DNA of 64,000 nt from Pelagibius sp050043265 (lineage in GTDB: Bacteria > Pseudomonadota > Alphaproteobacteria > Kiloniellales > Kiloniellaceae), in contig JBHJIR010000002.1 in the NCBI GenBank assembly GCA_050043265.1, positions 25,908 through 89,907 on the forward strand, in the 5' to 3' direction. Below the pieces are notes generated by a model. The model did not search any database, had not been told where the DNA came from, and worked only from the letters and a program-made list of their open reading frames with translations. The translations under genes were made by a program, and so were the position numbers. Below are positions 1 to 8,223 of this stretch, one piece after another (positions within the stretch are counted from its first letter, which is position 1; the number at the start of each line of letters is the position of its first letter).

Positions 1-577
1 TCATGTCGCTCAGCCTGCCATTGCCGATCGGCCCGCCGGCATCACCGGACGACAGATAGCGGCTGCCGATGGCATGGGCGGCATCGTCCACCACCGCCAG
101 GCCGTGGCGCTCAGCCAGGTCGCGGATGGCGGCGAGGTCGGCGCACTGGCCGGTCAGGTGGACCGGGAACACGGCCTTGACGGGCCCGCCCGGCGTCGCC
201 GCGGCGCGCGCCAGGGCCTCGGCCAGGTGGGCGGCTTCCATCAGGCCGCTGTCGGCATCGCAGTCGGCGAAGACCACCTCGGCGCCGGCCAGGCGCACGG
301 CGTTGGCGGTGGCCAGGAAGGTGATACTGGGAACGATGACACGGTCGCCGGGGGCGAGATCCAGGGCCAGGGCGGCAATGTGCAGGGCGGCGGGGCCGTT
401 GGCACAGGCGACGGCGTGGGCCGCGCCGGTGACCTCGCAGAGCGCGGCCTCGAAGGCGGCGACAGCCGGACCGGTGGTCAGCCAGTCGCTGCGTAGAACA
501 TCCACCACGGCCGCGATGTCGTCGTCTTCGATAAGCTGCCGGCCGTAGGGAAGAAAGGGCGCTTCCGCAGGGGTCAT
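1..577 (-). CDS. pseC: PseC-type DegT/DnrJ/EryC1 aminotransferase (3' end outside window)
   Basis: PLP-dependent sugar aminotransferase, probably the UDP-4-keto-6-deoxy-L-AltNAc transaminase of CMP-pseudaminic acid synthesis. Only the first 192 codons lie in the window. Reading leftward from ATG at 577-575 the protein starts MTPAEAPFLPYGRQ and shows the DegT fold motifs SDWLTTGP, ACANGPAALH and the VDDAAHAIGS stretch that binds the cofactor; the PLP lysine lies beyond the window edge. The start overlaps the stop of the upstream pseB by ATGA, so the two are translationally coupled. The PseC assignment rests on this partnership; the family alone would allow other nucleotide-sugar aminotransferases. 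The product usually decorates flagellin or a surface glycan. Confidence 0.88.
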   Translation of the reverse strand, partial: MTPAEAPFLPYGRQLIEDDDIAAVVDVLRSDWLTTGPAVAAFEAALCEVTGAAHAVACANGPAALHIAALALDLAPGDRVIVPSITFLATANAVRLAGAEVVFADCDADSGLMEAAHLAEALARAAATPGGPVKAVFPVHLTGQCADLAAIRDLAERHGLAVVDDAAHAIGSRYLSSGDAGGPIGNGRLSDM

Positions 578-1611
578 TTCTCGCTTTCTGCGATCATCGC
601 CTGGAGACGCTCGGCGTTCAGCCAGTCCTCATTTTTGTTGCTGGCGAAGCGGAAGCCCGCGGGAACCGGCTTGGCGCCGGAATTGGGGAAGGTCTTGTGC
701 ATGCGTTCCCAGAACTCCGGCAGGATCATGTAGCGGTCTGCCAGCTCGTAGGTGCTGCGGGCGTCGTCCTCGGTGATCAGGGTCTCGTGGATCTTCTCGC
801 CGGCGCGGATGCCGACGATACGCTGGGGCATGTCGGGCGCCATGTAGCTGGCGAGTTCGGTGATCTTCATGCTGGGGATCTTCGGCACGAAGATCTCGCC
901 GCCCTTCATCTGGCCGAGGCAGGACAGTACGAAGTCGACACCCTGCTGCAGGGTGATCCAGAAACGGGTCATTTCCGCATCGGTGATCGGCAGGCTGTCG
1001 CTGCCTTCCGCAATCAGCCTGCGGAAGAAGGGGATCACGCTGCCGCGCGAACCGAGCACGTTGCCGTAACGCACCGCGGAGAAGCGGGTCCCGATCGAGC
1101 CGCTGAGGTTGTTGGCGGCAACGAAGATCTTGTCGGAAGCCAGCTTGCTGGCGCCGTAGAGGTTGACCGGGCTGGCCGCCTTGTCGGTGGAGAGGGCAAT
1201 GACCCGCTTCACACCGCAGGCCAGCGAGGCGCGCACCACGTTCTCGGCGCCGATAACGTTGGTCTGGATGCATTCGAAAGGGTTGTATTCGGCGGCGGGC
1301 ACCTGCTTCAGCGCCGCGGCGTGAACCACCACGTCGACCTCGCGCAGGGCGAGCTGCAGGCGGCTGGCATCGCGCACGTCGCCGATGAAATAGCGCATGG
1401 CCGGGTATTCTTCGACCGAGAGGCTCTGCCCCATCTCGTACTGCTTCAGCTCGTCGCGGGAAAAGACGATAACCCGCCGTGGCTTGTAGCGTTGCAGCAC
1501 GGTGCGCACGAAGCGCTTACCGAATGAGCCGGTTCCGCCGGTCACCAGGACGGACTTGCCGTCGAGGTTGAAGCAGTCGCCGTTCGAGAATTTGTGTTCT
1601 TCCGAGGTCAT
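574..1611 (-). CDS. pseB: UDP-N-acetylglucosamine 4,6-dehydratase (inverting), PseB
   Basis: First enzyme of pseudaminic acid synthesis: converts UDP-GlcNAc to UDP-2-acetamido-2,6-dideoxy-L-arabino-4-hexulose. It is an extended SDR protein of 345 residues, slightly longer than the usual ~330 because of an extra N-terminal tail. Visible motifs are the NAD-binding TGGTGSFG near residue 25, the STDKAASPVNLYGASK block with the YxxxK catalytic pair, and RYGNVLGSRGSV. The product is passed to PseC, encoded next with an ATGA overlap. Upstream lies an AT-rich patch (about 1630-1670) that probably holds the promoter; no strong Shine-Dalgarno sequence is seen. The epimerase at 2262 is on the opposite strand and is not part of this operon. 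Confidence 0.95.
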   Translation of the reverse strand: MTSEEHKFSNGDCFNLDGKSVLVTGGTGSFGKRFVRTVLQRYKPRRVIVFSRDELKQYEMGQSLSVEEYPAMRYFIGDVRDASRLQLALREVDVVVHAAALKQVPAAEYNPFECIQTNVIGAENVVRASLACGVKRVIALSTDKAASPVNLYGASKLASDKIFVAANNLSGSIGTRFSAVRYGNVLGSRGSVIPFFRRLIAEGSDSLPITDAEMTRFWITLQQGVDFVLSCLGQMKGGEIFVPKIPSMKITELASYMAPDMPQRIVGIRAGEKIHETLITEDDARSTYELADRYMILPEFWERMHKTFPNSGAKPVPAGFRFASNKNEDWLNAERLQAMIAESEK

Positions 1612-2261
1612 AACACCATCGGTTATGCGCCTGAATCCTTAAAAATTAGTATGAATTGAAAATTAATTGGCGCTGCGGGGGAGGCCGGATCCCAGGAAAA
1701 CCGGGCCTTTCGGCGATCGGTGTATTTCTAAAGATAAGGTTCCGGGGGCCGCCTGGCCGGTCAGGCACTCAACCACCACCGACTCGGGCGGGGGGCCCGA
1801 CGCGCCCCTTGCGGCCCAGTCGGGCGGGCCGCTGAAGTGCTCGGCCGCGGTCCGCCGTCCGCCTGACAGAGGGGCGACGGTAACCGCCGGTGGCCTGCCC
1901 GGCGCTTGTCCGGCCCTGGGGGCATGCCGCCGCACTGTGTTCACGAAATGAACAATTCTATGAATAAACAAGCCAGGTCATTAAGTTGCCGGGTATTCGG
2001 TAATCAGATATGGCTCTCGCTGCTGCCGGGGCCGGGACTTTTCGGGATGTTGCCGCCGTGCTCTTGCCCGGCCGGCGCGATGCCCTATAAAGGGCTGCGT
2101 GGTCGGCTGCTGAGGGTCGGCGGGGTACTTTGCTCGACCTGCGCAGCCTGTGGGCGCAGACCGCGTTGCCCGTGGGCCAAGCAACGCTACTCGATTTGAG
2201 GGGAATCCAAGGTGCATATCGCGAGTAAGGGATTGAGCCGCCGCAGCCGGGCAGGTGGACG
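1612..2261. other. 650-bp intergenic region between divergent pseB and the epimerase gene
   Basis: I see no convincing gene here. The part next to pseB (about 1630-1670) is AT-rich and is the likely pseB promoter region. At 1938-1954 there is a perfect 6-bp dyad with a 5-bp spacer (TGTTCA / TGAACA), discussed in the findings. A weak open frame at 1906-2199 has no recognisable protein features and no ribosome-binding site. An AGGTGG sequence close to 2255 is the ribosome-binding site for the epimerase gene. Confidence 0.5.
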
Positions 2262-3242
2262 ATGAGTGTTCTGGTGACCGGCGTTGCCGGGTTTATCGGT
2301 TCGCAGGTTGCCGCGCGGCTGATCGAGCGCGGCATCGCCGTGGTGGGCATCGACAACCTGAACGACTACTACGACCCGGCGCTGAAGCAGGCCCGGCTCG
2401 ACGGGTTGACCGGCCACAACGGTTTCTCCTTCCGCCGACTGGACATACAGGACCGCGAGGCGATCCTGGCGCTGGCCGGCGAGTTCCCGGAGGTGACGGA
2501 GATCGTCCACCTGGCGGCCCAGGCCGGCGTGCGCTATTCGTTGGAGAACCCCTTCGCCTACATCGAAAGCAACGTGATGGGGCATCTCTGCATGATGGAG
2601 CTGGCGCGCCGCCTGCCGAAGCTGCGCCACTTTGTCTACGCCTCGTCCTCGTCGGTCTATGGCGGCAACAAGGAACTGCCGTTCTCCGTCGACCAGCGGG
2701 TCGACAAGCCGGCCTCGCTCTACGCCGCTACCAAGCGCGCCGACGAGCTGATGACCTATTGCTACGCCCATCTCTACGACCTGCCGAGCACCGGACTGCG
2801 CTTTTTCACGGTTTACGGTCCCTGGGGGCGGCCGGACATGTCGGCCTATATCTTCACCAAGGCGATCTTTGAAGACCGGCCGATCCGTATCTTCAATCAC
2901 GGCGACATGCGGCGTGACTTCACCTACATCGACGATATCGTTGCCGGGGTCCTGGCGGTGATCGACCGGCCGCCGCAGCGCGATGGCGAAACGCCGCCGG
3001 CCCGTGTCTACAATCTCGGCAACCACCGCTCCGAGCCGCTGTTGCGCTTCATCGAACTGATCGAGGAGGCCTGCGGCAAGCCGGCGATCCGCGAATTCGA
3101 CGAGATGCAGCCGGGCGACGTGCAGGAGACCTATGCCGACATCGAGCCGGCGCGCCGCGACCTGGGCTTCGAGCCGAAAACCTCCATCGACGAGGGCCTT
3201 CCGCGCTTCGTGGAATGGTACCGCCGCTATCATGGGGTCTGA
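2262..3242 (+). CDS. NAD-dependent epimerase, UDP-glucuronate 4-epimerase type
   Basis: Extended SDR nucleotide-sugar epimerase of 326 residues. The N-terminus carries GVAGFIGSQVA (NAD-binding Gly-rich loop), followed by the DNLNDYYDPALK segment typical of bacterial UDP-glucuronate/UDP-galacturonate epimerases. The catalytic block SSSSVYGG and YAATKRADE supply the Ser/Tyr/Lys triad, then FFTVYGPWGRPDM. The probable reaction is UDP-GlcA to UDP-GalA, feeding acidic surface polysaccharide. The start ATG has AGGTGG just upstream. The gene stands alone, divergent from pseB and followed by an AT-rich gap before cysD. Exact substrate specificity cannot be read from the sequence; other UDP-sugar 4-epimerases are possible. 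Confidence 0.85.
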   Translation: MSVLVTGVAGFIGSQVAARLIERGIAVVGIDNLNDYYDPALKQARLDGLTGHNGFSFRRLDIQDREAILALAGEFPEVTEIVHLAAQAGVRYSLENPFAYIESNVMGHLCMMELARRLPKLRHFVYASSSSVYGGNKELPFSVDQRVDKPASLYAATKRADELMTYCYAHLYDLPSTGLRFFTVYGPWGRPDMSAYIFTKAIFEDRPIRIFNHGDMRRDFTYIDDIVAGVLAVIDRPPQRDGETPPARVYNLGNHRSEPLLRFIELIEEACGKPAIREFDEMQPGDVQETYADIEPARRDLGFEPKTSIDEGLPRFVEWYRRYHGV

Positions 3243-3535
3243 AGCGGGCACATTCTGAACGGGACATTTAGGCCCGCCCGGCGCTTCGCCTCATTCCGGG
3301 GCGTCCCGCCGTGACTGTTTTCAATTTTTTAACATTAAAAAAGTGTACAAGAAAAATAATTTGCATTTCTTATGAGTGAAATATCTTATGGGCAGGCTTG
3401 GACGCCGGTTGCGGGCCGCTTTGGCCGCCGGGAAGGCTTGACCTGTCACAGCTATGTCCCTTGATTAGGGTCAGGAATGGCTTTAGTTCATTTCGCACTT
3501 GCAGCATTTCCCTAAGGTTGAGGATCGGCGCCGTT
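3243..3535. promoter_or_regulatory. Intergenic region with AT-rich island before cysD
   Basis: From about 3309 to 3392 the base composition drops sharply, with long A and T runs, against a GC-rich background. A possible sigma-70 promoter is TTGCAT at 3361-3366 with TCTTAT at 3384-3389 (17-bp spacing, 4 of 6 matches at the -10). This would drive cysD and cysNC. No gene is seen here. Confidence 0.4.
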
Positions 3536-4330
3536 ATGGACCGTTTGGACGCACTCGAAGCGCAATCCGTCTACATCCTGCGCGAGGCCTATGCGCGCAT
3601 TGAGCCGATGGCCATGCTTTGGTCGCTCGGCAAGGATTCCAACGTAATGATCTGGCTGGCGCGCAAGGCCTTCCTGGGTCATGTGCCCTTTCCCGTGATG
3701 CACGTGGATACCGGCAAGAAATTCAAAGAGATGTACGAGTTCCGCGACCGCTATGCGGATGAATGGAAGCTCGATTTCAAGCGCGAGGTCTGCCCGCCGC
3801 TGGAGGAGATCGATCCCTCGCTGCCGCCGGCGGCGCGCTCGGCCGCGCGCAAGACCGAGGGGTTGCGCCAGGCCATCGCCAAGCATGAGTTGAAGGCGGT
3901 CATCGCCGGCATTCGCCGCGACGAGCAGGCGACCCGCGCCAAGGAACGCGTGTTCAGCCCGCGCGGCGAGACCGGCGCCTGGGATTTCCGTGACCAGCCG
4001 CCGGAGTTCTGGGACCAGTACAAGACCGATTTCCCGCCGGGCACCCATATCCGCATCCATCCGCTGCTGCAGTGGACGGAGCTCGACATCTGGCTTTACA
4101 CCCGGCGCGAGGGCATTCCCATTGTGCCACTGTATCTGTCCAAGGACGGCAAGCGCTACCGCTCGCTCGGCGACGCGGACATTACTTCTCCGGTGGAGTC
4201 CGACGCGGCGACGATCGACGAGATCATCGCAGCGCTGGGCAGCACCAACACCTCGGAGCGCGCCGGACGCGCGATGGACCACGAGCACGAGGACGCCTTT
4301 GAGCGTCTGCGCGCTACGGGTTACATGTAA
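3536..4330 (+). CDS. cysD: Sulfate adenylyltransferase subunit 2 (CysD), short form
   Basis: Small subunit of ATP sulfurylase; with CysN it makes adenosine 5'-phosphosulfate from ATP and sulfate. The 264-residue protein has the PP-loop variant WSLGKDSNVM, the HVDTGKKFKEMYEFRD motif, IRRDEQATRAKERVFS and the C-terminal TSPVESDA...TSERAGRAMD. It is about 40 residues shorter than E. coli CysD: the insertion between the VPLYL strand and the RYRSLG motif is missing. I chose ATG 3536 because homology starts at MDRLDALEAQSVYILREA; an earlier in-frame start at 3398 would add non-conserved residues. cysNC follows 17 bp downstream. Confidence 0.94.
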   Translation: MDRLDALEAQSVYILREAYARIEPMAMLWSLGKDSNVMIWLARKAFLGHVPFPVMHVDTGKKFKEMYEFRDRYADEWKLDFKREVCPPLEEIDPSLPPAARSAARKTEGLRQAIAKHELKAVIAGIRRDEQATRAKERVFSPRGETGAWDFRDQPPEFWDQYKTDFPPGTHIRIHPLLQWTELDIWLYTRREGIPIVPLYLSKDGKRYRSLGDADITSPVESDAATIDEIIAALGSTNTSERAGRAMDHEHEDAFERLRATGYM

Positions 4331-4347
4331 GGAAAGGCGGTGCGACA

Positions 4348-6294
4348 ATGAAAGACGACGGCACCACGACCCTGACTGCGGACCAGTTGAAAGGCGATGC
4401 CTTGGCAGACGCTGAAATCGGAGACGCCCGCTCGCTGCATCGCATTGTGATCGTCGGCCATGTCGATCATGGCAAGTCGACGCTGATCGGGCGGCTGCTG
4501 TACGACACCGACTCCCTGCCGCCGGGAAAGGTGGAGGAACTGGAGGCGGTTTCCGCGCGCCGCGGCATGGCGATCGAATGGTCCTTCGTGCTCGACGCCT
4601 TCCAGGCCGAGCGTGACCAGGCGGTCACCATCGACACCACGCAGATCTGGTTCAAGACCGCGTTGCGCGATTACGTGATCATCGACGCACCGGGCCACCG
4701 CGAATTCCTCAAGAACATGGTCAGCGGCGCGGCCAGCGCCGATGCCGCCGTGGTGGTGATCGACGCCGCCGAAGGCGTGCGCGAGCAGTCGCGCCGCCAT
4801 GCCTACCTGCTGCACCTGCTGGGGATCCGGCAGGTCGCGGTCGTGGTCAACAAGATGGACCTGGTCGGCTACGACGAGGCGCGTTTCAAGGAGGTCTCCA
4901 AGGAGATCACCGAGTATCTCGCGTCCATCGGCGCGACGCCTATGTTCATCGTGCCGATTTCGGCGCGTGACGGCGACAACATGGCCAAGCGCTCCCATCG
5001 CACGCCGTGGTACGACGGCCCGACGGTCCTCTCGGCCCTCGACAGCTTCCACGGCCATCCCGGCGTCGGTGCCCAGCCGCTGCGCCTGCCGATCCAGGAT
5101 GTCTACAAGTTCGATGCCCGCCGCATCCTGGCCGGGCGCATCGAAAGCGGCAGCCTCGCGGTCGGCGATACCCTGCTGTTCTCGCCGTCCAACAAGACCG
5201 CGCGGGTGCGCTCTCTCGAGGCCTGGCCGGACGACTGCAGGCCCGAAAGCGCCGGTGCCGGCGCAGCCGTTGGCATCACCCTGGACGAGCAGATTTTCGT
5301 CGAGCGCGGCGAGATCGCCAGCCACGTGGAGAACCCGCCGAAGCTCAGCACGGTTTTTCACGCCCGGCTGTTCTGGCTCGGCCACAAGCCGCTGAGTGTC
5401 GGCAGCCGCTACAAGCTGAAACTGCTGACCCAGGAAACTGAGGTCACGGTGCAGTCGATCGAGCGCATCGTCGACACCCAGACCCTGGAACACGCCTCCG
5501 GCGATACGGTGGAGCGCAACGCGGTGGCCGAGGTCACCCTGCGCAGCCGCCAGGTGCTCGGCCTCGACGACTACGGCGACCTGCCCAAGACCGGCCGCTT
5601 CGTCCTGATAGAGGACTACGACACCGTCGGCGGCGGCGTCATCTCCATGGAAGGCCTGCCCGACCAGCGTCAGGCCGTAGAGGTGAAGTCGACCAACGTC
5701 ATCTCGGTGGACCACCTCAAGAAAACCGATACGCTCGCCGCGCGCAACGGCCACCGCGGCGGCGTGCTGTGGTTCACCGGCCTGTCCGGTGCCGGCAAGT
5801 CGACCCTGGCTATGGAGGTCGAACAGCGCCTCTTCGCCAAGGGCTATCATGTCTATGTGCTGGACGGCGACAACGTGCGCCGCGGCCTCAACGCCAACCT
5901 CGGCTTCTCGCCGGAGGACCGCACGGAGAACATCCGCCGGGTCGGCGAGGCGGCGGCGCTCTTCGCCGATTCCGGCATCATCTGCATCACCGCCTTCATC
6001 TCGCCGTACCGGGTCGACCGTGCCCGGGCCCGTGCCTCGGCGCCGGGCCGTTTCCACGAGATCTACATCAAGGCGGACGTCGAGACCTGTGAACAGCGTG
6101 ACCCCAAGGGCCTCTATAAGAAGGCCCGGTCCGGCGAGATCGCCCAGTTCACCGGCGTCTCGGCGCCCTACGAGCCGCCGGTGGCGCCGGATCTGGTGGT
6201 CGACACGGCCAGCGAGAACGTCGCCGACTCGGTTGAGCGCATCGTCCGCTACATCGAGAAGTCCTTTACCCTGCAAAAGGGCGAAGAGGCCTGA
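4348..6294 (+). CDS. cysNC: Bifunctional sulfate adenylyltransferase subunit 1 / APS kinase (CysN-CysC, NodQ-like)
   Basis: 648-residue fusion. The N-terminal two thirds is the CysN GTPase: GHVDHGKST (G1, about residue 39), DAPGHREF (G3) and NKMD (G4), followed by EF-Tu-like beta-barrel domains. The C-terminal third is APS kinase: GLSGAGKST P-loop near residue 480, LDGDNVRRGLN, and FISPYRVDR. With CysD it converts sulfate to PAPS in two steps. PAPS can feed reductive assimilation or sulfotransferases; no reductase (CysH/CysI) and no sulfotransferase is encoded nearby, so this window does not decide which. The gene is convergent with the pot operon; no clear terminator is seen in the 61-bp gap. 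Confidence 0.95.
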   Translation: MKDDGTTTLTADQLKGDALADAEIGDARSLHRIVIVGHVDHGKSTLIGRLLYDTDSLPPGKVEELEAVSARRGMAIEWSFVLDAFQAERDQAVTIDTTQIWFKTALRDYVIIDAPGHREFLKNMVSGAASADAAVVVIDAAEGVREQSRRHAYLLHLLGIRQVAVVVNKMDLVGYDEARFKEVSKEITEYLASIGATPMFIVPISARDGDNMAKRSHRTPWYDGPTVLSALDSFHGHPGVGAQPLRLPIQDVYKFDARRILAGRIESGSLAVGDTLLFSPSNKTARVRSLEAWPDDCRPESAGAGAAVGITLDEQIFVERGEIASHVENPPKLSTVFHARLFWLGHKPLSVGSRYKLKLLTQETEVTVQSIERIVDTQTLEHASGDTVERNAVAEVTLRSRQVLGLDDYGDLPKTGRFVLIEDYDTVGGGVISMEGLPDQRQAVEVKSTNVISVDHLKKTDTLAARNGHRGGVLWFTGLSGAGKSTLAMEVEQRLFAKGYHVYVLDGDNVRRGLNANLGFSPEDRTENIRRVGEAAALFADSGIICITAFISPYRVDRARARASAPGRFHEIYIKADVETCEQRDPKGLYKKARSGEIAQFTGVSAPYEPPVAPDLVVDTASENVADSVERIVRYIEKSFTLQKGEEA

Positions 6295-6355
6295 CAGAGA
6301 GCGCCGTTTTCGACCGGGAGAGCCCAGCCTGCCGCGCCCGGTAGGAGAATACCGC

Positions 6356-7177
6356 TTAGCTGGTGGCCGCGGCTTGGCGTTCCTCGGCCTCGCGCCGCAT
6401 TTCCTGGCGTCGGGTGATCAGCGAGGCGGCCAGCACGCCGGTCGCCACAAGGCCGACCAAGATGGTGCAGACCGCGTTGATCTCCGGCGTCACGCCCAGG
6501 CGCACTTGACTGTAGATCCTCATTGGTAAGGTGGTCGAGGCCGGGCCACTGGTGAAGCTGGCGATCACCAGATCGTCGAGCGACAGGGTGAACGACAGCA
6601 GCCAACCGGCGACCACCGCCGGGGCGATGATCGGCAGGGTGATCTGGAAAAAGGTGCGGGCCGGCGGGCAGCCGAGGTCCATGGCCGCTTCCTCGATGGA
6701 ACGGTCGAAGCTGACCAGGCGAGACTGCACCACCACCGCCACGTAGCACATGGAGAAGGTGATGTGCGCAATGGTGATGGTAACAAAGCCTCGATCCAGC
6801 GCGACGGCCACGAACATCAGCAGCAGTGACAGGCCGGTGATGACGTCGGGCATCACGAGTGGTGCGTAGATCATGCCGGAGAACAGCGTGCGCCCGTGGA
6901 AGGTCCCGAAGCGTGACATAACCAGGCCGGCGAGGGTGCCCAGCACGGTGGCAAAGCAGGACGAGGTGAAAGCCACTTTCAGAGTCATCCAGCCGGCACT
7001 GAGCAGGCTCTCGTTCTGCAGCATCTCGCCGTACCACTTGGTGGAGAAACCGGCCCATACGGTGACCAGCCGCGATTCGTTGAAGCTGTAAACAATCAGC
7101 AGTGCGATCGGCAGGTAGAGAAACAGGAAGCCCAGGAACAGCGACCCGATATTGAACCACGTCAGTCCTTGCCGCAT
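6356..7177 (-). CDS. potI: Putrescine ABC transporter permease PotI
   Basis: Inner-membrane permease subunit of a putrescine importer, last gene of the potFGHI operon. The 273-residue protein begins with a TM segment (IGSLFLGFLFLYLPIALLIV) and the family-typical YSFNESRLVTVWAGFSTKWY, has about six predicted TM segments, and carries the coupling-helix EAA loop EEAAMDLGCPPARTFFQITLP that contacts the ATPase. The start lies 4 bp after the potH stop. The alternative call is PotC, the spermidine counterpart; the whole-operon order F-G-H-I and the N-terminal motif favour PotI. Confidence 0.93.
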   Translation of the reverse strand: MRQGLTWFNIGSLFLGFLFLYLPIALLIVYSFNESRLVTVWAGFSTKWYGEMLQNESLLSAGWMTLKVAFTSSCFATVLGTLAGLVMSRFGTFHGRTLFSGMIYAPLVMPDVITGLSLLLMFVAVALDRGFVTITIAHITFSMCYVAVVVQSRLVSFDRSIEEAAMDLGCPPARTFFQITLPIIAPAVVAGWLLSFTLSLDDLVIASFTSGPASTTLPMRIYSQVRLGVTPEINAVCTILVGLVATGVLAASLITRRQEMRREAEERQAAATS

Positions 7178-7181
7178 GACC

Positions 7182-8213
7182 TTAAGCCTCCGCCCGTGCG
7201 TTGCGTTCCTGTATGCGCTGGAACAGCACGATCGGGATGCCCAGCACCAGCAGCAGCAGGACGGCGACGGCGGAGGACAGCGGCCAGTCGCGATTGTAGA
7301 AGAACTCGCTCCACAAGGTCTTGCCGATCATCAGGGTTTCCGAGCCGCCCAGCAGGTCGGGGATGACGAACTCGCCAACCGCCGGAATGAACACCAGGAA
7401 GCAGCCCGCGATGATGCCGGACAGCGACAGCGGTATGGTAATCACCCAGAACGCCTTGATCGGCCGGCAGCCGAGGTCCGCCGCGGCCTCCAGCAGGTTG
7501 AGGTCCATTTTCTCCAGGTTGGCGTAAAGCGGCAGCACCATAAAGGGCAGGTAGGAATAGACGATGCCGATGTAGACCGCTGTATCGGTGTTGAGAATGG
7601 TCAGCGGCTCACTTATTACGCCCAAGTTTATCAGTGCGAGGTTGAGCAGGCCTTCCTTCTTCAAAATGCCGATCCAGGCATAGACGCGGATTAGGAACGA
7701 CGTCCAGAACGGCAGGATCACCAGCATCAGCAGCGCAAAGCGCCAGCGCCGCGGCGACCGCACCATGCCGTAGGCAATGGGATAACCCACCGATAGTGTG
7801 ATCAGCGTCGCGATCGAGGCGATCTTCAGCGAACTGAGATAGGAATTGATATAGAGGGGGTCATCAAACAGAAAGGTATAGTTATCCAGCGTTGCGTGAA
7901 ACGCGATCCAGCCGTTTTCCGCGAAGGTGATCAGCGCCGTATAGGGAGGAATTGCCACCACAGTTTCGGCAAAGCTGATCTTCAGAACGATCAGGAAGGG
8001 GGTGAGAAAAAAAGCGAGGAGCCAGACGTAGGGGATTGCGATCACCGCGCTGCGGCCGGAAAACCCCAGGCGCTTCAGCACGTCGCCGGTCAGCCGGTAG
8101 GGCGGAAACAACATCAGCCGGGCGTGCAGCCCGGCCAGGGCCCCGGCGTTTGCCGTGTCGCCGCTGACCAGGGCGACCTTGTCGGCGGGATCGGAATGCG
8201 GCGGAGTGGCCAT
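7182..8213 (-). CDS. potH: Putrescine ABC transporter permease PotH
   Basis: Second permease of the putrescine importer, 343 residues. A cytoplasmic N-terminal tail of about 55 residues, longer than usual, precedes the first TM (IPYVWLLAFFLTPFLIVLKIS). The EAA loop reads EAAADLGCRPIKAFWVITIPL. The conserved RVYAWIGILKKEGLLN and NTDTAVYIGIVYSYLPFMVLPLYA segments match PotH/PotB proteins. It forms a heterodimer with PotI and is energised by PotG, encoded immediately upstream (10-bp gap). Confidence 0.93.
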   Translation of the reverse strand: MATPPHSDPADKVALVSGDTANAGALAGLHARLMLFPPYRLTGDVLKRLGFSGRSAVIAIPYVWLLAFFLTPFLIVLKISFAETVVAIPPYTALITFAENGWIAFHATLDNYTFLFDDPLYINSYLSSLKIASIATLITLSVGYPIAYGMVRSPRRWRFALLMLVILPFWTSFLIRVYAWIGILKKEGLLNLALINLGVISEPLTILNTDTAVYIGIVYSYLPFMVLPLYANLEKMDLNLLEAAADLGCRPIKAFWVITIPLSLSGIIAGCFLVFIPAVGEFVIPDLLGGSETLMIGKTLWSEFFYNRDWPLSSAVAVLLLLVLGIPIVLFQRIQERNARAEA

Positions 8214-8223
8214 GCCGGTGTCC

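Noticed and set aside
1906..2199. Open frame between pseB and the epimerase gene
   Set aside because: Cys-rich, low-quality codon use, no ribosome-binding site, no recognised features.
4321..6276. 651-codon minus-strand frame opposite cysNC
   Set aside because: Fully antisense to a secure gene; long antisense frames are common at this GC content and the protein has no family features.
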